A DNA stretch of 64,000 nt from Idiomarina fontislapidosi (GTDB taxonomy: Bacteria; Pseudomonadota; Gammaproteobacteria; Enterobacterales; Alteromonadaceae). Below are positions 9,842-20,363 of this stretch, piece after piece. Where the stretch lies: positions 1 through 64,000 of the forward strand of contig NZ_QJST01000004.1 of the NCBI RefSeq assembly GCF_003226255.1. Reading direction: 5' to 3'. Position 1 is the stretch's first letter. Each line of letters opens with the position of its first letter. The position numbers were made by a program, and so were the translations under genes. The notes beneath the pieces were generated by a model, which was given only the letters and a program-made list of their open reading frames with translations, was not told the DNA's origin and made no database searches.

Positions 9842-11055
9842 GAACGGCCTCCTTGGTACGCAATAGTTAAGGTGCCAGCGACACCGTCTCCGCGATTATT
9901 CAGCGCTCCTTGTTGCACCTCAAAACCCAATTGTTGGGCTTGATTTTGGAACGCCTCAAACTGTGAGAAGTTCTGTGCGACAGCCTGCACACGTAACGCG
10001 CCGTCTTGATAACGCAACAACTCTAAACTCAGTTGCGGTTGTTGCTGAAATGCAGGCGCTAACTGGTCAAGCATCGCTAACGCCGAGGGCATGGCTTGAT
10101 CATCGATGCCTAAGGCTTGTAATTGCTGACGCATTTGCGCACGCAAGTTCACAATACGGGTTTGGTTTGGAAACGTATCGCGATACAGCGCTTCGGCTTG
10201 CTGCTGAAGCTGTTCCGCTTGATGGTTCAAGTAGCCCGTTTTAACCCAGCTACTGGCTAGGGTGATAGCTAGCGCAATGCCCGCCGCCCATGCCAATGGT
10301 TGCCAGCGCACTTTCAATGTTCGTTTTGTGCGCTTTGGTGCATAACGCTGACCACGAATATCTAAACTGACCGCTTGCTTGGCAAATGCCGCCATGGGTA
10401 ATTCACTATTGGCAAATTCGAGTGTCCATGTATTTTCGCTCAGTGCGATATCCGAATAGGCAACCAAGTGCTTAACTTGCGGGTACTCACCCTGCTTGAG
10501 TTCAACCACAGCATCCGCTAATGCCTGTTCCACCGCGATGCCATCCCAACGAGCCATGCGAACTAGCACATCGTCGGCAATTTGCACCCCCGTCCACTGT
10601 GTCTCATTGTCCGGTTCTGGCAACATTAAGTAGTCGACAGCCCACTCGTCAGCTTCGATGTTGGCTTCGTTAAGCCACTGCTGCCATTGTTGCATCTCAC
10701 GGTGGCGTATCACGGCAACAGGGATTTGTCCCTCTTTGATACCGCTCTCCGACCAAGCAAAGTGCAAGCTATCAATATCATCCGCAAGCTCATCTTCGAG
10801 CGCATAGGGAATTAATTTATCCAGGTGACGCTTGCCACTATTGGGAATAGTGACTTTACGCATAGAGATTGCCTGCCCTGGGCATAACAGCGTTACCTGA
10901 CAGCGTTTGGCTTGCTCTGCAAGCTGCGCAAGCTCAGCCGGTTCATTGAGCTCACCGCTGGCAATGACCTCCGCCTCAGAAGGGTGCCAAATTAGCCAAC
11001 TTATCCGCGGTACGGCATCAGAAGCCGGTAACCTTATTAGTAAGCGTTCTTGCAT
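9838..11055 (-). CDS. gspL: Type II secretion system protein L
   Basis: Links the cytoplasmic ATPase GspE to the inner-membrane platform. The 405 residues include an actin-like cytoplasmic domain (about 1-250), a transmembrane helix near 255-275 (LAWAAGIALAITLASSW) and a periplasmic ferredoxin-like domain. The start MQERLLIRLP was chosen because it directly follows the gspK stop with one base between and has GGAG at a suitable distance. An upstream TTG/ATG-type extension would overlap gspK without homology. Confidence 0.95.
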   Translation of the reverse strand: MQERLLIRLPASDAVPRISWLIWHPSEAEVIASGELNEPAELAQLAEQAKRCQVTLLCPGQAISMRKVTIPNSGKRHLDKLIPYALEDELADDIDSLHFAWSESGIKEGQIPVAVIRHREMQQWQQWLNEANIEADEWAVDYLMLPEPDNETQWTGVQIADDVLVRMARWDGIAVEQALADAVVELKQGEYPQVKHLVAYSDIALSENTWTLEFANSELPMAAFAKQAVSLDIRGQRYAPKRTKRTLKVRWQPLAWAAGIALAITLASSWVKTGYLNHQAEQLQQQAEALYRDTFPNQTRIVNLRAQMRQQLQALGIDDQAMPSALAMLDQLAPAFQQQPQLSLELLRYQDGALRVQAVAQNFSQFEAFQNQAQQLGFEVQQGALNNRGDGVAGTLTIAYQGGRS

Positions 11056-11056
11056 A

Positions 11057-12025
11057 TTAATCTTCTCCCATGGCTCGATAAACCACACGTGCTTGACCGG
11101 GTGTCACGTGTAGCACCGAGCGAGCGGTGGTCTCTAATGAGCCCCATTGTATATAAGCTTGTAGTAAAAAGTATTCGCTACTGACCGCAAGCTCGTCTAA
11201 CGAGCCGGTTTCGCCATCTTGGGCGCCTGTCAGTAGGCTATCTTGCAGCAGTGTCTCACGGCTTTCGTAACCATTCTCGGGCCGTGCCTGAATCAGCTGT
11301 TTGGCACTCTCTAAGGTTAGCTTACCTTGCGTCACTGCGACCAGCAAAACTGCGCTGTCTTCGTCTAACGTGTTCACATTAATGAGCAGCTCAGCATTGC
11401 CTGGCACTACGCATACAAAGGGCTTTATGCGTTGCACGATCTCTGCCGTAAAGCCTTTAATCATGCGCAATTCGCTAACATCAAACAGTAACCCATTCGC
11501 TGTTTGGTACGGGTGTGGTAACGCTTCGTAATCCGGATCTTCGGCACCACTTTGTGTCAGCTCGCTATCGGCATCGAGCCAATCGATCAAGGCGCCTGCT
11601 AGACTTTCAGCTTGAAACGCATCGACTTCTAGGCTGACTAACAATTGTTGAAACTGCTGACGGCGTTTTTCTAGACTCAGTCCCTGCTGCTCGGTACCCG
11701 CTAGACTGTTAAGGTTAAAACAACTGCGTAAATCGTTTACTTGTGCAGCGATCTGACCACCTTGCACGGGAAAAGGTCCCGCGCGTTGCGCCCAGTTTTG
11801 ATTGGCATGGACGATGCCATCACTTAATTCGATTTCTTGCTGCAGCACTTCTTTTAGCACCGCTTCTCCGCTCAACCACATCCAGTAGCTCTGTTCAGAC
11901 TGCTCAAAGCTTGCTGTACGTGTCACTTGCCGCTGTAACTGCGTCCCCAGATTGGTCGCAATCACCGCTACGATTGCCATCACCAGAAGTACCGTAATGA
12001 GCGCGACGCCTTGTTGCTTACGCAT
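11057..12025 (-). CDS. gspK: Type II secretion minor pseudopilin K
   Basis: Large minor pseudopilin thought to cap the pseudopilus tip. The prepilin peptidase site lies in RKQQG|VALITVLL. As usual for GspK, the conserved Glu at mature position 5 is absent. The 322 residues include a helical insertion domain, and a Cys pair (SCFNLN and FVCVVPG) probably forms a disulfide. The start at 12025 (ATG-CGT-AAG) gives the correct short leader and overlaps gspJ by 8 bp with a G-rich ribosome site. A longer N-terminal reading is not credible. Confidence 0.95.
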   Translation of the reverse strand: MRKQQGVALITVLLVMAIVAVIATNLGTQLQRQVTRTASFEQSEQSYWMWLSGEAVLKEVLQQEIELSDGIVHANQNWAQRAGPFPVQGGQIAAQVNDLRSCFNLNSLAGTEQQGLSLEKRRQQFQQLLVSLEVDAFQAESLAGALIDWLDADSELTQSGAEDPDYEALPHPYQTANGLLFDVSELRMIKGFTAEIVQRIKPFVCVVPGNAELLINVNTLDEDSAVLLVAVTQGKLTLESAKQLIQARPENGYESRETLLQDSLLTGAQDGETGSLDELAVSSEYFLLQAYIQWGSLETTARSVLHVTPGQARVVYRAMGED

Positions 12026-12686
12026 TGTCGCCCCCCTCTTTGGCAACGACTTGGGTAGGCTCGACACCAGTTAAAAAGCGGCGTCTTATTTCACCATATG
12101 CGTCGCTGGTAATGGTTAATTCAAGTGCGGCTGGAAAATCATCCGAGGTTTCCCATCGATTACGCCAACCGGCTTCGATTCCTTGGTTAGCTTGCGCTTG
12201 CTGGGTTGAACGAAAGAAACGTACTTGAAAGGACTTTACACCCTCGAGTAAATCTTGCACTACGGGTTCACCGCTGCGGTCATTCACATAAGGGTAGGTG
12301 AGTCGCTGTAATACATTGTTTTGTACACGATAAATAACAGGCTGTAATTCACTGCGTGGCAGCATTAAACCTGGATTATCATAACCGCTACGGACAAACC
12401 CAAGCACGCCGCTTTGCGATTCAATAATGCGTTCGTCATTGGTAATCAGTTGCTGTGCCACCTCTAGCCCATCGGGACGAGTGGGCTTGGGTACGGCTTG
12501 GCGCATATCCTGTTGGATCAATAACCAGGTAAACTGTAACTGCTCAATGCGCTCCGAAGATTCCTCAGATAACGACTTGGTGCGCGACATTTGATCCAAC
12601 ACGGTGTAGCTGGCGAGTCCAATGAGCGTGAAGATAATCATGGTAACCATGATTTCTACTAGCGTGAATCCTTTTTCAGAGCGCAT
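12018..12686 (-). CDS. gspJ: Type II secretion minor pseudopilin J
   Basis: Minor pseudopilin of the GspI-J-K tip complex. The short leader MRSEKG is followed by FTLVEIMVTMIIF with the conserved Glu5, then a globular domain containing the family's VQDLLEGVKSFQVRFF segment. It is 222 residues long. It overlaps gspI upstream by 11 bp and gspK downstream by 8 bp. Confidence 0.96.
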   Translation of the reverse strand: MRSEKGFTLVEIMVTMIIFTLIGLASYTVLDQMSRTKSLSEESSERIEQLQFTWLLIQQDMRQAVPKPTRPDGLEVAQQLITNDERIIESQSGVLGFVRSGYDNPGLMLPRSELQPVIYRVQNNVLQRLTYPYVNDRSGEPVVQDLLEGVKSFQVRFFRSTQQAQANQGIEAGWRNRWETSDDFPAALELTITSDAYGEIRRRFLTGVEPTQVVAKEGGDNA

Positions 12687-13080
12687 TGTCGGCTCCTTCG
12701 GTCTGCGCAGCGTTTGGACGGCGAATATACTGTGTTAGCCGCGCCCACTGATAGTCTTGCTCACCTTGTGTGACTTCGATCGTGACGGCCACCACGTTGG
12801 GTGTTACGGTCTCAACGACTTGCTGCCGCCATTGCCATTCGACGCCGCCTTGGCGCTCGCTACCACGTTGGTTATCTTTAATCGGCCAGGTGGTTGCCAG
12901 ATTCAATTCGGTCAGTCGATTAGCAGCAACGTACTGTGCAAATGTGCGTTGTTGGATTGTGCTTAAGCTATTGAGATGACCGCTGGCGGCAGACACCGCC
13001 GCCAGCGCCGCCATCGCGAATATTGCAATAGCGACCATGACTTCGATAAGCGTGAAACCGCGATTATTCTGTATCATCAT
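12676..13080 (-). CDS. gspI: Type II secretion minor pseudopilin I
   Basis: Minor pseudopilin that helps nucleate the pseudopilus tip. The leader MMIQNNRG is cleaved before FTLIEVMVAIAIF with Glu5. The compact 134-residue size is typical of GspI. The motif VAANRLTELNL followed by a WQWRQQV strand is a family feature. It overlaps gspH by 17 bp. Confidence 0.95.
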   Translation of the reverse strand: MMIQNNRGFTLIEVMVAIAIFAMAALAAVSAASGHLNSLSTIQQRTFAQYVAANRLTELNLATTWPIKDNQRGSERQGGVEWQWRQQVVETVTPNVVAVTIEVTQGEQDYQWARLTQYIRRPNAAQTEGADNAL

Positions 13081-13642
13081 TATCTGCTATGCGTGTCGTC
13101 CAAGCGCTATCGGCAATTAACCAAGCGCTCGGTTCAGCGTCAAATGGCGCCGCAAACTGAATCGAAAACTGCGACAGTTCTCCTGTCGGTAGGATTAACA
13201 GTTGCGGAATAGGTTGTTCTTCGTCTTCATTATCGTCTGATGGTGAGAAAAGCGTGTCTTCGAGCTGCTTCTCTTGTGCGATAAACGGCGGCTCATCGAT
13301 GCGCCACTCAAGGCTGAGGTTGTCACGGTAATCTTGTGCTGCCAGGCCTTTTTCTGTCACTGCCTGCCAACGCCAGCCCTCCTCGGTTTGCTGCCACCTT
13401 AAGAACTGATAACCCTCGGCTTGTAATAATAAACCCAATGGACGCTGCTCGATCATCGCGCGTTCGCGCGCCCACTGAAGCTGAGCTTTAAGCGTGGCTG
13501 CCGCGGTCTGTGGCGTTGTCTCATCACGGGTCATACTCGGCACCGTGAACACAACTGATGCGGCGATCAAACCGACGATCGCCATCACCACTAGAATCTC
13601 AACAAGGGTAAACCCTGATTGCTTGCACGCCGATGAGCGCAT
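13064..13642 (-). CDS. gspH: Type II secretion minor pseudopilin H
   Basis: Minor pseudopilin connecting the major pilin to the tip complex. The leader ends at KQSG before FTLVEILVVMAIVG with Glu5. The 192 residues include an acidic loop near 135-145 (SPSDDNEDEEQ), which is longer than average. It lies three bases after gspG and overlaps gspI. Confidence 0.94.
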   Translation of the reverse strand: MRSSACKQSGFTLVEILVVMAIVGLIAASVVFTVPSMTRDETTPQTAAATLKAQLQWARERAMIEQRPLGLLLQAEGYQFLRWQQTEEGWRWQAVTEKGLAAQDYRDNLSLEWRIDEPPFIAQEKQLEDTLFSPSDDNEDEEQPIPQLLILPTGELSQFSIQFAAPFDAEPSAWLIADSAWTTRIADNDDTE

Positions 13643-13645
13643 TGC

Positions 13646-14083
13646 TTAATTTGATTCGTTTTCTTGTCCGATCATCCAGTTACCAAAGTCGTCATCAGTA
13701 CCTGGTTGTTGATCGGGACCGGGCGAGAAAATGTCGACATCGTCGTACTCGCCTGGGTTAAGTAACATGTAATCATTACCGTACGGGTCTTGCGGTAAAC
13801 GTTGAATATAACCACCACTGCGATAATTACGTGGCTGAGGATCAACATTTGGACGCTCAACTAACGCCTCTAAGCCCTGTTCTGTTGTTGGAAACATGCC
13901 GTTATCCAAGTGATACTGCGCCAACGCATTTTCAAGCGAGACTAAATCCGCCGTCACTTTTTGTTGGTTTGCTTGCTCTTGGCTACCTAAGACGTTAGGC
14001 AAAATCATCGTTGCAAGAATACCAATGATGGCGATAACCACCATAATTTCGACCAATGAAAAACCTTGATTTTTACGCATCAT
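13646..14083 (-). CDS. gspG: Type II secretion major pseudopilin G
   Basis: Main subunit of the pseudopilus that pushes substrates through the secretin. The leader MMRKNQG precedes FSLVEIMVVIAIIGILA with Glu5. The globular domain has the family's FPTTEQGLEAL segment, RLPQDPYGNDY, and an acidic calcium-binding loop (DVDIFSPGPDQQPGTDDDFGNW). The length of 145 is standard. Confidence 0.98.
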   Translation of the reverse strand: MMRKNQGFSLVEIMVVIAIIGILATMILPNVLGSQEQANQQKVTADLVSLENALAQYHLDNGMFPTTEQGLEALVERPNVDPQPRNYRSGGYIQRLPQDPYGNDYMLLNPGEYDDVDIFSPGPDQQPGTDDDFGNWMIGQENESN

Positions 14084-14085
14084 AT

Positions 14086-15312
14086 TTAAAACCCTATACT
14101 CTGGTTCAACTGCAAAATTGGCTGAATAATTGACAATACAATAAAGAACACAATACCGGCCATGGATACAATCAGCACCGGCTCAAATACTTTGAGTGAT
14201 ATTTGTACCAATGATTCAAATTCGCGATCCTGGTTATCTGCGGTGCGTCGCAACATTTGCTGTAGCTCACCGGATTTTTCACCGGCTGCTATCATGTGTA
14301 GCATCATCGGAGGAAATAAACCTGTTTCTTGCAATGCTGCTCGCAACGACGCCCCTTCTCGCACACGGGTGGCGGCTTCGTCGACGGCCTCTCGAATAGC
14401 CCGATTACCGATAACCGTCGCGGTAATTTTAAGGCCCTCTAACAGCGGTACAGCCGAGGACGTTAATATGCTCAATGTACGAGCAAAGCGTGCGGTACTC
14501 ACACCACGAATCACTCGCCCTAGTAGTGGTAGCTTTAATAGTCGTTTGTGATACTTGAGTTCATGCTCGGGTTTCTTTAACCACTGCTTAAAGGCGAGCA
14601 CAAGTACGACAAGACCCGCAAGGATGAATAATCCCCAATTCTGCAAAAACTCCGACAGACCGATCATAAATTGCGTGGTGGGCGGTAAGGTCTGACCCAG
14701 TGTCGAGAAATTGTGCACAATTTGCGGCACGATAGACACCAGCAGAAATATCACGATACTTATCGCGACCAATGTCAACATTACGGGATAAACCAAAGCT
14801 TGCGTCAACTGACTCTTCATATGCTGACGTTGTTCAGTATAGTCTGCTAGCTCATCCAGTACTTGGTCGAGATGACCCGATTTTTCACCCGCCGCAACCA
14901 TTGCAGTGTAAAGCGAATCAAACACGCCTGGATATTCAGCCATGGCTTCCGCTAAACCATATCCCTCGACCACTTTACTGCGCACTGCCATCAGTAGTTG
15001 CTTCATGCGCGGCTTTTCGCTTTGATCGGCAACTGCGAGTAAACACTGTTCAATAGGGAGCGCCGAATTGACCAAGGTGGATAGCTGACGCGTTATCAGC
15101 GCCAGATCTTGTGCTTTGACACGGCGTACTCGACGCCAGCGATTCTGCTTTTGACCTTTCTTCTGCTCTTGGTCGGCCGCCGGCATGACGTCCATTGGGA
15201 TGAGCCCTTGGTCGCGCAATTGCTGGCGAACTTGGCGAATCGTATCGGCCTCGATGATGCCCTTCTTTTTACGCCCATCTGCCGCCAGCGCATGATACTC
15301 AAAAGCCGCCAC
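14086..15312 (-). CDS. gspF: Type II secretion inner-membrane platform protein F
   Basis: Polytopic platform protein contacting GspE and GspL. The 408 residues contain two GspF domains (about 70-195 and 275-395), each with the G-E-K-SG-x-L signature (VAAGEKSGHLDQVLDEL; IAAGEKSGELQQMLRRT). Transmembrane segments lie near 170-195, 220-240 and 375-400. It sits tightly between gspE and gspG. Confidence 0.97.
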   Translation of the reverse strand: MAAFEYHALAADGRKKKGIIEADTIRQVRQQLRDQGLIPMDVMPAADQEQKKGQKQNRWRRVRRVKAQDLALITRQLSTLVNSALPIEQCLLAVADQSEKPRMKQLLMAVRSKVVEGYGLAEAMAEYPGVFDSLYTAMVAAGEKSGHLDQVLDELADYTEQRQHMKSQLTQALVYPVMLTLVAISIVIFLLVSIVPQIVHNFSTLGQTLPPTTQFMIGLSEFLQNWGLFILAGLVVLVLAFKQWLKKPEHELKYHKRLLKLPLLGRVIRGVSTARFARTLSILTSSAVPLLEGLKITATVIGNRAIREAVDEAATRVREGASLRAALQETGLFPPMMLHMIAAGEKSGELQQMLRRTADNQDREFESLVQISLKVFEPVLIVSMAGIVFFIVLSIIQPILQLNQSIGF

Positions 15313-15315
15313 AGA

Positions 15316-16797
15316 TTACTCCTCGCGCGTTACGCGCAATACTTCCTCAAGGGTGGTGACGCCATGACGCACTTTCGCCAAGCCATCGCTGCGAATACTC
15401 GGCGTATTCTTGCGCACATAGCGCTCGATAGATTGCTCACCATGCCCATTATGAATTAATTCGCGAACATGCTCATCAACCAAGATAAGCTCGTGAATCC
15501 CAGTTCGGCCTCGATATCCCGATTGATTACAGTGTTCACAACCTTGCGCACGATAAATAGTGAAGTCACTGTCCATCACACCTAGCAACGCACGTTCTTT
15601 CTCGTCCGCTTGGTGCGGCTGCTTACAGTCTGGACACAAAGTACGCACGAGACGCTGTGATAGCACCGCAAGTAAGCTCGATGACAACAAGAATGGCTCA
15701 ACGCCCATATCCTCGAGTCGTGTAATGGCACCTGCTGCGGTGTTGGTGTGCAAAGTTGATAGCACTAAGTGACCGGTCAGTGACGCTTGTACAGCGATTT
15801 GTGCGGTTTCAATATCACGGATCTCACCGACCATGACCACATCGGGATCCTGACGCAGTATGGCTCTTAATCCGCGCGCGAACGTCATATCAACGCGCGG
15901 GTTGACCTGAGTTTGACCGATGCCATCGATAGCATATTCGATCGGGTCTTCCACCGTCAGAATATTACGGTCTTTAGAATTAATCTCGGTTAGTCCGGCA
16001 TAAAGCGTGGTCGACTTACCCGAACCCGTTGGGCCGGTTACCAAAATAATACCGTGCGGCTTATGAATCAGCTCGGCAAACACTTTGCGGTTCGCCTCAG
16101 TCATGCCCAGTTGTTCAAGATTAAGGCGCGCATTGTTTTTGTCTAACAAACGCAGTACTACGCGCTCGCCATGGTTTGATGGCATGGTCGAAACCCGAAC
16201 ATCCACTGCGCGTCCGGCAATCAGTAGCGATATACGACCATCCTGAGGTACGCGTTTTTCGGCGATATCAAGCTGCGCCATGACTTTAATACGCGACACT
16301 AATAGTGACGACAGTTTTCGGTTGGGCGTGAGTACTTCGCGCAACACACCATCGATACGAAAGCGAATCGTTAATTGCTTTTCGTAGGTCTCGATGTGAA
16401 TATCGGACGCACCTTCTTTGATGGCTTCGCTCAACATTGCGTTGATGAGTTTAATGATGGGCGCGTCGTCTTCACTCTCTAGAAGATCTTCGGTTTGCGG
16501 TAATTCGTCAGCTAATGAAAACAGATCGGATTCATTGCCGATATCTTCCATCAGCTGCTTCGCTTCCGATGAGTCGCGTTGATACGCTTGTGTCAGCAAG
16601 CGCTCAAATGCCTCAGCATCATGCCGTTGCAAGGTGAATACCTGACCTAAGCGTCGACGTACTTCAAGTAATGTCTCCGCTGAAGCGCCGTCACGATGGT
16701 GCACGATGGGCGGCTCGCCATCTTCGACTACCACCCCAAAACGCTTGGCAAAGCTAAACGGCAAACGCTTTGTTGCAATATTACTGGCATCAGTCAT
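15316..16797 (-). CDS. gspE: Type II secretion ATPase E
   Basis: Cytoplasmic hexameric ATPase that powers pseudopilus assembly. It is 493 residues long, with Walker [10 protein letters not shown] at 255-263 and Walker B with the Asp box in [14 protein letters not shown]. The His box is [15 protein letters not shown] tetracysteine zinc site is formed by CPDC and CEHC near 395-430. The N1E domain precedes the ASDIHIE segment. It overlaps gspD by 8 bp. Confidence 0.98.
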   Translation of the reverse strand: MTDASNIATKRLPFSFAKRFGVVVEDGEPPIVHHRDGASAETLLEVRRRLGQVFTLQRHDAEAFERLLTQAYQRDSSEAKQLMEDIGNESDLFSLADELPQTEDLLESEDDAPIIKLINAMLSEAIKEGASDIHIETYEKQLTIRFRIDGVLREVLTPNRKLSSLLVSRIKVMAQLDIAEKRVPQDGRISLLIAGRAVDVRVSTMPSNHGERVVLRLLDKNNARLNLEQLGMTEANRKVFAELIHKPHGIILVTGPTGSGKSTTLYAGLTEINSKDRNILTVEDPIEYAIDGIGQTQVNPRVDMTFARGLRAILRQDPDVVMVGEIRDIETAQIAVQASLTGHLVLSTLHTNTAAGAITRLEDMGVEPFLLSSSLLAVLSQRLVRTLCPDCKQPHQADEKERALLGVMDSDFTIYRAQGCEHCNQSGYRGRTGIHELILVDEHVRELIHNGHGEQSIERYVRKNTPSIRSDGLAKVRHGVTTLEEVLRVTREE

Positions 16798-18883
16798 CTT
16801 GCTGCTCTTTCAACTCTTCTTTTATCGCACCTTTTTCGTTGAGGTATTCCTCAAAACTAGGCGGCAAGGTCAAATCGCTGTTCCAATCGTTCATGACAGG
16901 CGTATTTTTATCCGGCATCAGTGCTACGCCACGTGAGCGTCGGTCAAGCTGCAACGCACGCATGTAGTTATATTTTTGCTTACTGATATCAGACAGCTTG
17001 CTACCGTCACGCACAATGGTAGGGCGGATAAAGACCATCAAGTTACGCTTTTGCGTAGAGGTCGAGGTTGAACTAAACAAACGACCCAAAAACGGGATAT
17101 CACCCAGAATTGGAATCTTAGATACCGACTCTTGCACGTCTTCATCGATCAAGCCACCGAGCACGATAGTCTCGCCATCTTCTGCCATTACGGTGGTCTT
17201 AAGTTCACGCTTATTGACGATGACATCGACTGAAGTCGCGCCACTCAGGCTCGATACCTCTTGCTCGATGACCATTTGCACCGCGTTACCCTCGTTGATC
17301 TGTGGCGTCACTTTGAGTTTGATACCAATCTCTTGGCGGTCAACCGTTTGGAATGGGCTGTCATTATCGTTACCTAAGGTCGAACCGGTAATGGTCGGCA
17401 CTTCCTGACCGACGAGGAAGCTGGCTTCTTCATTGTCGACCGTAACGATACTCGGCGTTGCCAAGATATTTGAATTGGTGTCTTGCGAAATCGCTTGCAC
17501 CACCGCGGCCCAGTCATCTTTGATGGTGCCGAACATCATGCCATTTACGCTGCCCAACAAGTTGGCAAGTAGATCTAAATTACCGCGCTCTTCTGGGTTG
17601 GTCGTTGTCACCGTTTGACCGTTGTCGTTTACCGTCGTCACCGAGTTACCTTCACGCGGACGCGCCTGATAAGCGGCTGCGGCTAAGCTACCGATAGGTA
17701 CTTGGTTGCCGGTATTGTATTGAACTAAACCACCGTCTTCACTGATCCACTGAATACCAAAGTCGACGTTATCGCCTTCGAGGACTTCGACAATAATTGC
17801 TTCGACTTGCACTTGAGCACGACGGATATCGAGATCTCGGATAACGTTTTCAAGTGCCGCCAACATGTCAGGCTCGGCGGTAATCACCACAGTGTTAGTG
17901 GATTCATGCGCACTGATACTGATGCTGTTATCTGAACGGCTTCGAATTGAGTTCTGCCCAGTCTGCTTAGCCTCTTCTGCTTTAATCGACTGACTAACGT
18001 TCTGCAATACTTCGACCATTTCTTCAGCGCGGGCATATTTAAGATAGTAAACGCGGGTGTTGCCCTCGGTTTTGAGGTCTTGGTCAAGTTGTTTAATCAA
18101 TTTCACAACTCGCGAACGTGCGCGAGGTTCACCGCTGACGATAACGCTGTTACTGCGCTCATCGGCGACAATTTTAGGAATCAGTAGTGCGGGTGTGCCG
18201 TCGGCATTGGCTTTCTCAAACAAGTTTTGCGCAATACCTACCAATTCTCGTGCCGACGCATACTGTAGTTCAACAATATCGACATCTTGGTCGCCGGCTT
18301 TGTCTACGCGTTCAATAATTTGCACTAAACGTGAAATCGTCTCGGCACGCCCCGTCATCATAATGACATTGGATGGATCGTAGCTAACGACCATACCGCC
18401 ACCGGTTTGGTCATTTAACTGACGCAGCAAAGGTGCGAGTTCACGTACAGACACATTTTCGACCGGTACCACGCGGGTGATCATGGTGTCACCCTGCTCT
18501 TTTTGCTCACCCGCGACAACAGGCAGTGGCGCATGCTGTGCGTCTTTATCACGGATGACTTTGATGACACCTGAGTCCATTTGCACGGCAGCAAAACCGT
18601 ACACTTCAAGCACGTTTAAAAAGAACTGGTAATACTGCTCTTGCGTCATGACGTCATAACTACGTACGTCGATGGTACCCCGCACATTCGGGTCGATAAT
18701 GATGGTCTTGCCTAGGTTGCGACCCACCACTTGAATGAACTCAGTGATATCGGTGTTTTTAAAGCTCGCGGCATATTCTTGTGCGATAGACGGAGCTGGC
18801 ATCGTCATTGATACCGAACCCACCGCAATGGCCAGCGCGCTCAACCATGTTTTTGGACCAAAACGAGTAACTGTCATAATCAT
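16790..18883 (-). CDS. gspD: Type II secretion outer-membrane secretin D
   Basis: Forms the outer-membrane channel. It is 697 residues long, with a Sec signal peptide ending near SIAQ-EYA, an N0 domain ([21 protein letters not shown]) and N1-N3 domains up to about 370. The secretin barrel contains the gate motif [11 protein letters not shown] and the C-terminal secretin signature ([14 protein letters not shown]-like, here [16 protein letters not shown]). The S-domain tail ([12 protein letters not shown]) would be the pilotin contact; no pilotin GspS is visible here. The start overlaps the gspC stop as TAATG. A second ATG two codons on is equally possible. Confidence 0.97.
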   Translation of the reverse strand: MIMTVTRFGPKTWLSALAIAVGSVSMTMPAPSIAQEYAASFKNTDITEFIQVVGRNLGKTIIIDPNVRGTIDVRSYDVMTQEQYYQFFLNVLEVYGFAAVQMDSGVIKVIRDKDAQHAPLPVVAGEQKEQGDTMITRVVPVENVSVRELAPLLRQLNDQTGGGMVVSYDPSNVIMMTGRAETISRLVQIIERVDKAGDQDVDIVELQYASARELVGIAQNLFEKANADGTPALLIPKIVADERSNSVIVSGEPRARSRVVKLIKQLDQDLKTEGNTRVYYLKYARAEEMVEVLQNVSQSIKAEEAKQTGQNSIRSRSDNSISISAHESTNTVVITAEPDMLAALENVIRDLDIRRAQVQVEAIIVEVLEGDNVDFGIQWISEDGGLVQYNTGNQVPIGSLAAAAYQARPREGNSVTTVNDNGQTVTTTNPEERGNLDLLANLLGSVNGMMFGTIKDDWAAVVQAISQDTNSNILATPSIVTVDNEEASFLVGQEVPTITGSTLGNDNDSPFQTVDRQEIGIKLKVTPQINEGNAVQMVIEQEVSSLSGATSVDVIVNKRELKTTVMAEDGETIVLGGLIDEDVQESVSKIPILGDIPFLGRLFSSTSTSTQKRNLMVFIRPTIVRDGSKLSDISKQKYNYMRALQLDRRSRGVALMPDKNTPVMNDWNSDLTLPPSFEEYLNEKGAIKEELKEQQDD

Positions 18884-19764
18884 TATTCCTGCTGGTTAGG
18901 AAGCTGCAGACTCAGCTCGATACGCTCACCATTACGGAGCACCGTCACTGTCGCTTCGGTCGCTTCTTGTAATTGGCTGCTCAGCTGCGAGGCTTGTTGC
19001 ATATCGGTCAAGTCATAGCCGTTAATCGCGATGGCTAGATCACCTTCCTGAAAGCCTGCTTGATAAAATATATCCGCCTGATTGCCTGGCGAGAGGCGAT
19101 AGCCTTGTAAGCTGCCTTGTTCTAAAACCGGTGCAATCGACACGTAATCTAATAGCTGACCTGGATCACGTTGCACGCGTTGCAACGCATCCGATGTATT
19201 GCCAGTAGGCTCAGGCTCACTCGCCTCAGCGCTCTCGACCACCAACGATAATGCGGGACGATCTTCACCAATATCTTCTAACTGCAGTGTTTCGAGACGT
19301 CCACCGTTATCTAAAATCACACGGTCGGCAAGAATTTGCTCGACGGTCACACGACTACGACCGATTGTATCACCCACGATATAGGTGGATTGTTTACCGG
19401 CTTGTTCGATAATTGCTGCGGAGCGCTCAGGGCGCGAACTTGCTGACACGCCTACTAAGCGGACATTAAGTGCGGTTTTTGGAGCATTGGCATAACTATT
19501 ACCACGGCTTTGCGTGCCCGCTTGTTGACGGCCAAAAATAGAGAGTTGCTGTAGCTTGGCGAGATCGACACTTTGATTGTCGCCACTTTGTGAACGCACA
19601 TCTACGTTAGGACGCTGTTGCGTTGCTGGGGGAGGCGTCATAAACCACCAAGTCGCTTGCGCCGCAACGATAACGACCCATATCCATAAAAGCACCGTAA
19701 CTACTGTTACGGAACGGGATATCCACTGATTCGCGTTCTGGGTTGATGGCATTAGGCTTATCAA
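18883..19764 (-). CDS. gspC: Type II secretion inner-membrane protein C
   Basis: Bitopic protein that joins the platform to the secretin and helps select substrates. The N-terminal helix lies at about 19-42 (VVTVLLWIWVVIVAAQATWW). A homology-region domain (about 70-150) contacts GspD N0. The C-terminal PDZ domain is at about 205-285 (QEGDLAIAINGYDLTD). It is 293 residues from the first ATG; an internal ATG at residue 5 is also possible. It is the first gene of the gsp operon, so the operon promoter should lie just upstream. Confidence 0.95.
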   Translation of the reverse strand: MISLMPSTQNANQWISRSVTVVTVLLWIWVVIVAAQATWWFMTPPPATQQRPNVDVRSQSGDNQSVDLAKLQQLSIFGRQQAGTQSRGNSYANAPKTALNVRLVGVSASSRPERSAAIIEQAGKQSTYIVGDTIGRSRVTVEQILADRVILDNGGRLETLQLEDIGEDRPALSLVVESAEASEPEPTGNTSDALQRVQRDPGQLLDYVSIAPVLEQGSLQGYRLSPGNQADIFYQAGFQEGDLAIAINGYDLTDMQQASQLSSQLQEATEATVTVLRNGERIELSLQLPNQQE

Positions 19765-19898
19765 TTTAATTCACTTTTATCGTTGTTGTTTTACCGAAGC
19801 AATGCGCTACATCCGTGTAGGAATTTGATACAATACACGCAACTTGATGGCTAGCGCTAGTGTCGCATCGTCGAATTATAGGATTTTGATGTTTTGGC

Positions 19899-19927
19899 AT
19901 TGTAGCGTAGGCACGAGTAGTCAACAA
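19899..19927 (-). promoter_or_regulatory. Possible promoter of the gsp operon
   Basis: On the minus strand a -10 hexamer TACAAT (19899-19904) lies 17 bp from a weak -35 TTGTTG (19922-19927), about 135 bp before gspC. The long leader and poor -35 make this tentative. The rest of the 203-bp gspC-hslR gap shows no gene I can support. Confidence 0.35.
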
Positions 19928-19967
19928 TCGATTAACACTAATTTTATAATATTTTCGTGACGATTTT

Positions 19968-20363
19968 ATGACACAAGACAGCAGTGTAAGGCTCGACAAA
20001 TGGCTCTGGGCAGCGCGGTTTTACAAGACGCGAGCGCTTGCTAGGCAAATGGTGCAGTCTGGTAAGGTCCATGTGGCTGGAAAACGCAGTAAGCCTTCCA
20101 AGCTCGTGCAAATAGGTGATCGCATCACCTTACGACAAGGCTTTGACAGCAAAGAGGTCGAGGTGTTGGGACTGAGCGAGCAACGCCGGGGGGCGCCAGA
20201 GGCACAAATGCTCTATCAAGAAACTGAAACCAGTATAGAGAAGCGCGAGCAGAACGCTGAAGCGCGCAAATTGAATGCGCTTTACAACCCACACCCCGAC
20301 AAGCGCCCAGACAAAAAACAACGTCGGCAACTGATTAAAATGAAAGATGGTGGTAACACATGA
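19968..20363 (+). CDS. hslR: Heat-shock protein 15 (S4-domain 50S recycling factor)
   Basis: Binds 50S subunits carrying a stalled nascent chain-tRNA, aiding ribosome recycling after heat shock. The 131 residues begin with the S4 RNA-binding fold (VRLDKWLWAARFYKTRALARQMVQSGKVHV), followed by a basic tail ending KKQRRQLIKMKDG. It is directly coupled to hslO by a 4-bp overlap, the same pair as in E. coli. Confidence 0.96.
   Translation: MTQDSSVRLDKWLWAARFYKTRALARQMVQSGKVHVAGKRSKPSKLVQIGDRITLRQGFDSKEVEVLGLSEQRRGAPEAQMLYQETETSIEKREQNAEARKLNALYNPHPDKRPDKKQRRQLIKMKDGGNT

Noticed and set aside
8577-19764. Possible gap in the type II secretion operon
   Set aside because: All genes C to N are present and intact; only the prepilin peptidase (GspO/PilD) is missing, which is usually encoded with pilBC elsewhere.
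19766-19999. Minus-strand open frame of 77 codons upstream of gspC
   Set aside because: It overlaps the hslR start on the other strand and the likely gspC promoter region, has no family resemblance, and reads as non-coding leader.
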